DNA of 5,148 nucleotides from Polynucleobacter meluiroseus (GTDB lineage Bacteria > Verrucomicrobiota > Verrucomicrobiia > Opitutales > UBA953): the NCBI GenBank assembly GCA_943323725.2, contig CALPIW020000138.1, positions 1 through 5,148 on the forward strand. Reading direction: 5' to 3'. This document shows positions 1 through 4,220 of the stretch, piece by piece. The translations under genes and the position numbers were made by a program. Position 1 is the first letter of the stretch; each line of letters starts with the position of its first letter. The notes under the pieces are model-generated. The model made no database searches. It was not told the DNA's origin and saw only the letters and a program-made list of their open reading frames with translations.

Positions 1-29
1 GGTGGGTTGAGAGGCAGGCAGGAAGATAC

Positions 30-48
30 AGGTGCAAAGGTGCAAAGG
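30..48. repeat. Short 8-base tandem repeat (AGGTGCAA)
   Basis: AGGTGCAA occurs twice head to tail and is followed by a partial third unit (AGG). It is short enough to be chance, but it sits in a gap that holds several other short-period repeats. Confidence 0.45.
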
Positions 49-63
49 AGAGACGATGCATGA

Positions 64-188
64 GGTAGGGACGTGATCACCATCACGTCCGTTCGCCAAT
101 CAGTGTAGGGATTTCATAGGACTGGCTGAGAGCCGACGATTTCACGGCCTCGGCTTCGAACGGATGCGATAGTGATCGCATCCCTACC
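64..188. repeat. REPIN-like unit: two REP-type hairpins in inverted orientation
   Basis: The unit has two 32-base arms (64-95 and 157-188) in inverted orientation around a 61-base centre. The outer ends are GGTAGGGA and TCCCTACC, and the inner ends GTTCG and CGAAC. Each arm holds its own perfect 9-bp hairpin with a 4-base loop: stems 69-77/82-90 (GGACGTGAT) and 162-170/175-183 (GGATGCGAT). GTAG directly abuts the first stem (65-68) and CTAC directly abuts the second (184-187), so GTAG lies at both outer edges, as in REPINs. The arms match at 27 of 32 positions. Four of the five differences form two compensated base pairs (72/87 and 74/85 against 180/165 and 178/167), and the fifth is in the loop. 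The centre has a further inverted repeat, AGCCGA (131-136) with TCGGCT (150-155). REP elements are known to be moved by RAYT (TnpA-REP) transposases; none is encoded here, so mobility is inferred. Confidence 0.65.
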
Positions 189-202
189 CCGAGACAGCGC
201 TA

Positions 203-228
203 GGTCAGCACGCAGTGCTGACCCTACC
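203..228 (-). repeat. REP-like hairpin (GGTCAGCAC stem) with CTAC flank
   Basis: A perfect 9-bp stem (203-211 with 215-223) closes a 3-base loop, GCA. CTAC directly follows at 224-227, so on the minus strand GTAG immediately precedes the hairpin. The copy at 346-371 matches it at 29 of 31 positions when counted from the shared CGCTAG to CCCTACC (198-228 against 341-371). There is no T-tract after the stem, so it does not look like an intrinsic terminator. Confidence 0.6.
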
Positions 229-306
229 CAAGGCAGAGGAAGTAACTCAAAGGGAAACCGGAGACCGGATGATTGGCTGGGGCATTATTTCGGGTCTCAG
301 CCTGAT

Positions 307-327
307 CACCTGCCACCCGCCACCTGA
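307..327. repeat. Heptamer array, three units (CACCTGC type)
   Basis: CACCTGC, CACCCGC and CACCTGA are directly adjacent with an exact 7-base period. The unit differs from the ACCGC-type heptamers elsewhere in the window, but the period is the same. Confidence 0.5.
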
Positions 328-345
328 AAGTGATTCGGTCCGCTA

Positions 346-371
346 GGTCAGCACGCGGTGCTGCCCCTACC
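346..371 (-). repeat. REP-like hairpin, diverged copy of the 203-228 element
   Basis: The arms 346-354 and 358-366 pair at 8 of 9 positions, with one T/C mismatch (348/364), around a 3-base loop. CTAC directly follows at 367-370. The element lies in the same orientation as 203-228. The sixteen bases 341-356 are identical to 198-213, and they start outside the stem, so the conserved unit is longer than the hairpin itself. Confidence 0.58.
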
Positions 372-390
372 TTCACGCCACTATCATTCC

Positions 391-418
391 CCAACCGCCA
401 ACCGCTAACCGCCAACAC
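391..418 (+). repeat. Heptamer array (WACCGC type), about 4 units
   Basis: The 7-base units CCAACCG, CCAACCG, CTAACCG and CCAACAC run head to tail. Shifted by one base they read CAACCGC/TAACCGC, the same unit as the arrays at 3910-3940 (opposite strand) and 4134-4168 (same strand). The array ends about 47 bases before the ThuA start codon, so it lies close to or inside that gene's promoter or 5' leader. Confidence 0.65.
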
Positions 419-465
419 CTTCCTCACTCCTTGCCATCCTTAGCCCATTATCCACTCTATCATAC

Positions 466-1293
466 ATGCGCTGCCTCCTCCCCCTGCTCGCTTTCGCCAC
501 GGTGTTCGCCGCCGACGCCCCTGCCCCGCTCCGGGTCTTCCTCCGTTGTGGCCCGAAGACCCACGGTCCGGGCGACCACGATCACCCGGCCTTCGCGCGC
601 GACTGGCAGCCTATGCTGACGCAGGCCGGCATGAAGGTCTCCGTCGGTGACGCCGACGCCAAGGGCGTGCAGACCTTCCCGTCCGACGAAGAACTCGCTC
701 GGACCGACGTACTCGTCATCCACCGTCAAGGCGGCGGCGACTTCAAGCCCGACGAACGCGCCCGTGTCGCGAAGTTCGCGGCCCGCGGCGGCAGCTTCGT
801 CGTGATCCACGCCGGCGCCGTCGCCGGTAACGACGCCTCGGCCGACTTCTACAAAGACCTCGTCGGCGGCTCCTGGCGCCAGAAGGTGACCAAGTGGCGC
901 GAAGGCCCCATGCAGCTCAGCTTCGTAGACAAGGAGCACGCCATCACGAAAGCCGTCGCCGACTTCGGCATGAAGGACGAGATCTACTACGACATGGACC
1001 TGCGCGCCGACATCCACCCGCTCGCGACCGCGCCGACGCCGAAGAAGGTCGGCGACGGCTTCGAAGCGCAGACGCAGATCTGGACGTATGAGAAGCCCGG
1101 CGCGCAGCGCGCGTTCGTCTTCATTCCCGGCCACACCTACGCGAACTTCAGCCGTCCCGACGTGAAACTCCTGCTCTTCCGGGGCATCGCGTGGGCGGGC
1201 CGTCACGCCAACCCGCAGGCCTTCGATCAGGCCGCGAGCCTGCAGATCTGCGTCTTCCCGGTACCGCCCTCGACCGAGCCGGAGAAGAAGTGA
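466..1293 (+). CDS. Secreted ThuA-like domain protein
   Basis: This 275-residue protein has an N-terminal signal peptide: MRCLLPLLAFATVFA is hydrophobic and ends in a plausible signal peptidase I site before residue 16 (VFA-AD). The mature protein should therefore be periplasmic or outside the cell. The only Cys in the leader is residue 3, too early for a lipobox. The rest matches the ThuA-like (trehalose utilization, glutamine-amidotransferase-like) fold. It has a first strand then CGPKTHGPGDHDH (residues 28-40, the family's G-x-x-x-H-G-x-G-x-H-x-H pattern), a central SFVVIHAG strand-turn with His115, and a C-terminal PGHTYANF (Gly222-His223) followed by the helix LLLFRGIAWAGR typical of the family's end. 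Such proteins are common in Verrucomicrobiota and Planctomycetota, often near sugar-utilisation genes. No catalytic activity is established for most, and no sugar gene adjoins this one. The ATG at 466 puts the signal peptide exactly at the N-terminus, which supports the start, though there is no Shine-Dalgarno sequence. The gene converges on the SRPBCC gene downstream. Confidence 0.85.
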   Translation: MRCLLPLLAFATVFAADAPAPLRVFLRCGPKTHGPGDHDHPAFARDWQPMLTQAGMKVSVGDADAKGVQTFPSDEELARTDVLVIHRQGGGDFKPDERARVAKFAARGGSFVVIHAGAVAGNDASADFYKDLVGGSWRQKVTKWREGPMQLSFVDKEHAITKAVADFGMKDEIYYDMDLRADIHPLATAPTPKKVGDGFEAQTQIWTYEKPGAQRAFVFIPGHTYANFSRPDVKLLLFRGIAWAGRHANPQAFDQAASLQICVFPVPPSTEPEKK

Positions 1294-1365
1294 GATGAGG
1301 GGTAGGGGTAGTCAGCGTGGCTCGTAACTCATTCGAACCTAGCCCGACCTCTAGACCCCTATCGC
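1294..1365. other. Convergent gap between the ThuA and SRPBCC genes
   Basis: This 72-base gap holds a GGGGTAGGGGTAG run next to the ThuA stop and a CTA-rich stretch (1339-1368) that reaches into the SRPBCC stop codon. TAGGGGT (1303-1309) can pair with ACCCCTA (1355-1361), but the 45-base loop and lack of a T-tract make it a poor terminator. I see no gene in it. Confidence 0.4.
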
Positions 1366-1887
1366 CTAGCAACCGAGGATCTCGCGGATCTTCGAGCGGC
1401 GGTAGCGGAAGATTCCTTCCACCTTCTTCTTCACGAAAGGATAGGCGACCTCGCCGAACGGCCAGAGCGGCAGCTTGTAGAGCACCTCGTCGTCCATGCG
1501 CGTCTTGCCGCCTTCGTCGGAGAAAGTGTGCGTATGGAACCAGACGGCGTAAGGGCCCTTGAGCTGCTCGTCGGCGAACACGTAAGGCGGCTCCCAATGG
1601 GTGATGCGCGTGCGCCAGCCGAACGGGATGCCGTTGAGCGAGAGGCTGTAGTCGATCAGCGTGCCCTGCCGCATCACGATCGGCAGCGGGGTCTTGATAC
1701 GGAAGCTCAGTTCCGGCGGCGTGATCGCCTGGAGGTTCTCGGCCTTGGAGAAGAACTCGAAGACCTGCTCGACCGGGAGCGGCAACAGCGTGCTCTCGAA
1801 GTAGCGGTGGACGCCGCGCGGGAGGGAGTTCGGTTTCGCGAGATGGTCGCGGCGGTGGGCGCGGATGACGTCGCTGTAATCGGACAC
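1366..1887 (-). CDS. SRPBCC-family (START-like) ligand-binding protein
   Basis: Read from a GTG at 1887, this encodes 173 residues with no signal peptide or membrane segment, so probably cytoplasmic. Residues about 27-165 fit the SRPBCC (polyketide cyclase/START-like) helix-grip fold. The segment begins with strand HRYFESTLLPLPVEQVFEFF, where domestic members have 'xxP.e.VF.ff'. It continues through ENLQAITPPEL (50-60), ISLNG-like strand and WRTRITHWEPPYVFADEQLKGPY (91-113), then WFHTHTF with MDDEVLYKLP (116-140). It closes with a long C-terminal helix including IFRYRRSKI (159-167). Relatives are annotated as SRPBCC proteins or cyclases; the ligand cannot be read from sequence. The frame stays open upstream to an ATG at 2004, but that extension would be proline-rich, would run through a hairpin and a TTGACA, and would overlap the divergent gene's start. 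I therefore prefer GTG 1887, which precedes SDYSDVI. No clear ribosome binding site decides the start. Confidence 0.8.
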   Translation of the reverse strand: MSDYSDVIRAHRRDHLAKPNSLPRGVHRYFESTLLPLPVEQVFEFFSKAENLQAITPPELSFRIKTPLPIVMRQGTLIDYSLSLNGIPFGWRTRITHWEPPYVFADEQLKGPYAVWFHTHTFSDEGGKTRMDDEVLYKLPLWPFGEVAYPFVKKKVEGIFRYRRSKIREILGC

Positions 1888-1939
1888 GGGAGAGGGCGTT
1901 AGGAGCAAACTGGCGTGCCCGAGGCGGGGTGTCAATAGA

Positions 1940-1967
1940 CCCCTCGGGGAAAGGGCTTGCCGAGGGG
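1940..1967. promoter_or_regulatory. GC-rich hairpin in the divergent SRPBCC/2004-gene gap
   Basis: CCCCTCGG (1940-1947) pairs perfectly with CCGAGGGG (1960-1967) around a 12-base loop. It lies in the 116-base gap between two divergent start codons, where both promoters are expected. A TTGACA on the minus strand (1935-1930) lies beside it, but the hexamer 17 bases further on (CAGTTT) is a poor -10. The hairpin could be an operator or a leader structure; sequence alone does not say. It lacks the GTAG flank of the REP-like hairpins. Confidence 0.35.
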
Positions 1968-2003
1968 GCCGGTCGGGTTTCCCTTGGGTGATACCCATTT
2001 CCA

Positions 2004-2504
2004 ATGGCCTCCCCCCATTCTCGCCGCCGGACCACCGGTGCCTTCGGCAACAACAAGCCCCGCGACATCAAGCGCGACTTCAGCCGCCCCGAACCCACCC
2101 CGGTTGACAGCACCCCGCGGGAGCCCTCCTTCGCCGACAAGCTCATCACCTTCTCGCAGCCCATCCTTGAGCAGGCCGGCGGCAACCACACCGCCGCCAA
2201 GGGCGCCATGAACGTCGCCATCCTCATCTGGAACGCCGCCATCGAGGGCGACGCCAAGATCGCGGAAGCCAAGACCCGCCTGGCCAGCCTCCCCGGCGCC
2301 ACGGCCGAGCAGGTCGAAGAACTCGTCACCACCATGGTGGCCCGCAAAGCCGAGCTCTACCCTGAGGAGAAGCTCGTCGTGACCAATTTCATCCTCAAGT
2401 TCAGCCACAAGCAGGGCGCGCAGTTCCGTGTCTCGGCGGTCAACATCAACCCGGAAGGCGTCAAGAAAGCCGACCTTTCGGACATGGTGAAGGTCACGGC
2501 CTAA
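2004..2504 (+). CDS. Conserved-looking hypothetical protein upstream of pyrC
   Basis: I do not recognise this 166-residue protein. It has no signal peptide or membrane segment. Residues 1-42 are basic, Ser/Arg/Pro-rich and probably disordered (SRRR at 6-9, RDIKRDFSRPEPTP at 20-33). From about residue 43 it looks compact and mostly helical: FADKLITFSQPILEQAGGN, then a helix with AILIWNAAIEGD (Trp76-Asn77), then AEQVEELVTTMVARKAELYPEEK (101-123), and a mixed C-terminal part VVTNFILKFSHKQGAQFRVSAVNIN (125-149) that may be a strand pair. Codon choice matches its neighbours, with C or G at most third positions, which supports real coding. The stop lies 54 bases before pyrC on the same strand, so co-transcription is plausible. 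The ATG at 2004 has no Shine-Dalgarno sequence. A later start would lose only disordered residues, so the N-terminus is uncertain. Confidence 0.7.
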   Translation: MASPHSRRRTTGAFGNNKPRDIKRDFSRPEPTPVDSTPREPSFADKLITFSQPILEQAGGNHTAAKGAMNVAILIWNAAIEGDAKIAEAKTRLASLPGATAEQVEELVTTMVARKAELYPEEKLVVTNFILKFSHKQGAQFRVSAVNINPEGVKKADLSDMVKVTA

Positions 2505-2558
2505 AGTCCGAGTTTTCCCATTTGCAGTCGGCTGGCTTGAGGTCTGATTGGATGACGC

Positions 2559-3905
2559 ATGAACACCGTCGTCCTCCGCAACGCTGAGATCATCAACGAG
2601 GGTCGTCGCTTCCACGCCGACGTCCTCATCCGAGACGGCCGTATCGAGCGCATCGGCGTCATCCCCGCTGGCACCCAGGCCGACCAAGAATACGACCTGA
2701 CCGGCAAATTCCTCGTCCCCGGCCTGATCGACGATCAGGTGCACTTCCGCGAACCCGGCCTGACCCACAAGGCCTGCATCGCCAGCGAAGCCCGCGCGGC
2801 CGTGGCCGGCGGCGTGACCTCGTTCATGGAGATGCCGAACACGAATCCTCCGGCGGTCACGCACGAGGAACTCGCGAAGAAATACGCGATCGGCGCGGCC
2901 ACCTCGGTCGCCAACTACTCCTTCTTCTTCGGCGCCACCAACTCCAACGTCGAAGCCATCAAGGGCATCGACCCGCGCAACGTCTGCGGCGTGAAGGTCT
3001 TCATGGGCTCCTCCACGGGCGACATGCTCGTCGACCAGGTCGCCACCCTCGAAGGCATCTTCCGTCACTCCCCCACCCTCATCCTGACGCACTGCGAGGA
3101 CACCCCGCGCATCAAGGCCGCCGAAGCCGCCGCCAAGGCCAAGTGGGGCGAAGACGTCCCGGCCGCCGAACACCCGCGCCTGCGCGACGTGGAAGCCTGC
3201 TACGCCTCGTCTTCGATGGCGGCCGAACTCGCCCGTCGTCACGACGCGCGTCTGCACATCCTGCACATCACCACCGCCAAGGAGCTCTCGCTCTTCAGCG
3301 CCGCGCCGCTCAAAGGCAAGCGCCTGACCGCCGAAGCCTGCGTGCACCACCTCTGGTTCTCCGACGCCGACTACGCCCGCCTCGGCCACCAGATCAAGTG
3401 CAACCCCGCCATCAAGACCGCCGCCGACCGTGACGCCGTGCGCGCCGCCGTGGCCTCGGGCGTCATCGACGTCATCGCGACCGACCACGCCCCGCACACC
3501 TGGGACGAGAAATCGCAGACCTACTTCAAGGCCCCGTCCGGCCTGCCGCTCATCCAGCATTCGCTGCTCATCCTCGTCGAACTCGCCCGCCAGGGAGCGT
3601 TCACGCTCGAGACCGCCATCCAGCGCGCCTGCCATGCGCCGGCGATCCTCTTCGGCGTCGAGAAGCGCGGCTTCATCCGCGAAGGCTATTGGGCCGACCT
3701 CGTGGTCGTCGACCCCGCCAAGCCCCAGCCCGTGACCAAGGCCGGCCTGCTCTACCAGTGCGGCTGGTCGCCCTTCGAAGGCCACACCTTCGGCAGCAGC
3801 ATCGAACGCACCTTCGTCAACGGCATCTGCGTCTACGAGAACGGCCAGGTCCGCGCCGACGCCCCGAAGGGGATGAGGCTGACATTCGACGGAAACGCGC
3901 GTTAG
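2559..3905 (+). CDS. pyrC: Dihydroorotase, Bacteroidota-like subtype
   Basis: This 448-residue enzyme carries out the third step of pyrimidine synthesis, the reversible ring closure of N-carbamoyl-L-aspartate to L-dihydroorotate in the cytoplasm. It has the amidohydrolase layout: an N-terminal beta segment (NAEIINEGRRFHADVLIRDGRI), the metal motif DDQVHFREPG (58-67), substrate residues Arg64 and Asn94 (PNTNPP), Lys146 in GVKVFMGSSTG (candidate carboxylated bridging Lys), His178 in LTHCED, His236 in LHILHITT, and catalytic Asp309 in IATDHAPH. It closes with the C-terminal GYWADLVVVDP and a short beta segment. The length fits the family. In most class I enzymes the first metal motif is HxH; here Gln60 (codon CAG, 2736-2738) replaces the first His. 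As I recall, the same DDQVHFREPGLTHK and CVHHLWFSD segments occur in Porphyromonas gingivalis-type dihydroorotases, so this is a subtype trait and not a defect. The ATG at 2559 starts the usual N-terminal strand, with only a weak GGAT upstream. Confidence 0.95.
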   Translation: MNTVVLRNAEIINEGRRFHADVLIRDGRIERIGVIPAGTQADQEYDLTGKFLVPGLIDDQVHFREPGLTHKACIASEARAAVAGGVTSFMEMPNTNPPAVTHEELAKKYAIGAATSVANYSFFFGATNSNVEAIKGIDPRNVCGVKVFMGSSTGDMLVDQVATLEGIFRHSPTLILTHCEDTPRIKAAEAAAKAKWGEDVPAAEHPRLRDVEACYASSSMAAELARRHDARLHILHITTAKELSLFSAAPLKGKRLTAEACVHHLWFSDADYARLGHQIKCNPAIKTAADRDAVRAAVASGVIDVIATDHAPHTWDEKSQTYFKAPSGLPLIQHSLLILVELARQGAFTLETAIQRACHAPAILFGVEKRGFIREGYWADLVVVDPAKPQPVTKAGLLYQCGWSPFEGHTFGSSIERTFVNGICVYENGQVRADAPKGMRLTFDGNAR

Positions 3906-3909
3906 TAGA

Positions 3910-3940
3910 TAGCGGTTGGCGGTTAGCGGTAAGCGGTTGG
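3910..3940 (-). repeat. Heptamer array (ACCGC type), reverse orientation
   Basis: TAGCGGT, TGGCGGT, TAGCGGT and AAGCGGT follow one another with an exact 7-base period, plus a partial fifth unit, starting just after the pyrC stop codon (TAG, 3903-3905). On the minus strand the units read NWACCGC, as in the arrays at 391-418 and 4134-4168. Its right part (3919-3940) is complementary to 4147-4168 at 21 of 22 positions, so the two arrays could pair across 206 bases. Confidence 0.7.
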
Positions 3941-3954
3941 AAAAACCGGCAGAG

Positions 3955-4002
3955 GAGGACTGCGTGGATCGCTGAGTGGAGGACTGGATAGAGGACTGAA
4001 TT
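3955..4002. repeat. 12-base tandem repeat, four units
   Basis: The four units GAGGACTGCGTG, GATCGCTGAGTG, GAGGACTGGATA and GAGGACTGAATT have an exact 12-base period. The first eight bases (GAGGACTG) are identical in units 1, 3 and 4, and unit 2 is diverged. On the minus strand one frame reads as a 4-residue Ser/Gln repeat, but the frame has no domain and I treat it as non-coding. Confidence 0.65.
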
Positions 4003-4092
4003 GAAAAGATAGCAGGCTGATTTCCCCTGTTCCTTTCTCGATTCAGCCCTCGCAATCTGGTTTAAGCGCTTAGCGGTTGGGTAAGCCTAAGA

Positions 4093-4117
4093 GGGCGCGA
4101 TAAATCACGCCCCTACC
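4093..4117 (-). repeat. REP-like hairpin (GGGCGCGAT stem) with CTAC flank
   Basis: The arms 4093-4101 and 4104-4112 pair at 8 of 9 positions; the exception is C4098/A4107, which is a G-T wobble on the minus strand. CTAC directly follows at 4113-4116. On the minus strand it reads GGTAGGGGCGTGAT, close to the left arm at 64-77 (GGTAGGGACGTGAT). The one difference in that segment, at the third stem position, is compensated in the opposite arm (A-T becomes G-C). Confidence 0.58.
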
Positions 4118-4133
4118 CCTTTTGTGGCGTGTC

Positions 4134-4168
4134 TAACCGCCTACCGCCAACCGCTTACCGCTTACCGC
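4134..4168 (+). repeat. Heptamer array (ACCGC type), five units
   Basis: TAACCGC, CTACCGC, CAACCGC, TTACCGC and TTACCGC run with an exact 7-base period. It faces the reverse-oriented array at 3910-3940 across the gap and ends about 50 bases before the tgt start codon. Confidence 0.7.
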
Positions 4169-4185
4169 TTGTGTTGTCATCGGCC

Positions 4186-4206
4186 CTAAACTCCATACTC
4201 CAAACC
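4186..4206. repeat. Second heptamer type upstream of tgt
   Basis: CTAAACT, CCATACT and CCAAACC are directly adjacent with a 7-base period and are followed by CTAG. It resembles a degenerate CCAAACT heptamer. It lies within the last 35 bases before tgt, where a promoter or ribosome binding site would be expected, yet no purine-rich Shine-Dalgarno sequence is present. Confidence 0.45.
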
Positions 4207-4220
4207 CTAGTCCCCGACAC

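Larger units (their letters stand above)
1..465. other. Repeat-rich intergenic region upstream of the ThuA gene
   Basis: I see no convincing protein-coding or RNA gene here. The only long open frame (minus strand, 224-427) reads through hairpins and heptamer repeats and has no recognisable domain. The stretch contains an 8-base tandem repeat (30-48), a REPIN-like inverted pair (64-188), two directly oriented REP-like hairpins (203-228 and 346-371), a weak 7-base duplication ACCGGAG/ACCGGAT (257-270) and two heptamer arrays (307-327 and 391-418). GAGACC at 262-266 region and GGTCTC near 293-298 are also inverted. It looks like a landing zone for repeats rather than decayed coding sequence. A promoter for the ThuA gene should lie near its right end, but I find no good -35/-10 pair with normal spacing. 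Confidence 0.6.
3906..4220. other. Repeat-packed pyrC-tgt intergenic region
   Basis: This 315-base gap has no convincing gene. In order it holds an inverted heptamer array (3910-3940), a 12-base tandem repeat (3955-4002), a weak inverted repeat GGCTGA/TCAGCC (4015-4020 with 4043-4048, no T-tract), a degenerate heptamer piece (4063-4083), a REP-like hairpin (4093-4117), a heptamer array in the opposite orientation (4134-4168) and a second heptamer type (4186-4206). A tgt promoter must lie within it or within upstream genes. TTGTCA (4174-4179) resembles a -35, but the best -10 (CATACT, 4194-4199) is only 14 bases away, so I do not call it. Confidence 0.6.

Noticed and set aside
203..228. Intrinsic terminator
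   Set aside because: The stem is strong, but CTACC and not a T-tract follows, and the same flank recurs on all five hairpins, which fits REP elements better.
64..371. CRISPR array
   Set aside because: The repeated hairpins are irregularly spaced, occur in both orientations, differ in stem sequence, and have no regular unique spacers.
224..427. A 67-codon minus-strand open frame in the left gap
   Set aside because: It translates through heptamer arrays and a REP-like hairpin and has no recognisable protein feature.
460..1206. A 248-codon minus-strand open frame antisense to the ThuA gene
   Set aside because: It reads as a GC-rich antisense shadow with no motif, while the plus strand has a signal peptide and ThuA motifs.
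1907..1935. Minus-strand promoter TTGACA with a 17-base spacer
   Set aside because: The -35 is perfect, but the -10 (CAGTTT) is poor and a start there would leave only a very short leader before GTG 1887. It is not strong enough to call.
1888..2004. Longer SRPBCC protein starting at ATG 2004 (212 residues)
   Set aside because: The added 39 residues are Pro/Arg-rich with no fold, cross a hairpin, and would make two divergent start codons overlap.
1148..2347. A 399-codon minus-strand open frame overlapping the SRPBCC gene in another frame
   Set aside because: It is Arg/Pro-rich, has no domain and overlaps three better-supported genes. The SRPBCC frame matches a known fold.
1932..4055. A 707-codon open frame on the minus strand
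   Set aside because: It lies antisense to pyrC and the 2004-2504 gene, is rich in Gly/Val/Asp from GC-biased codons, and its N-terminal part translates the 12-base tandem repeat. It is a shadow frame.
4174..4199. tgt promoter TTGTCA / CATACT
   Set aside because: The two boxes are only 14 bases apart, too close for a standard promoter, and they fall inside heptamer repeats.
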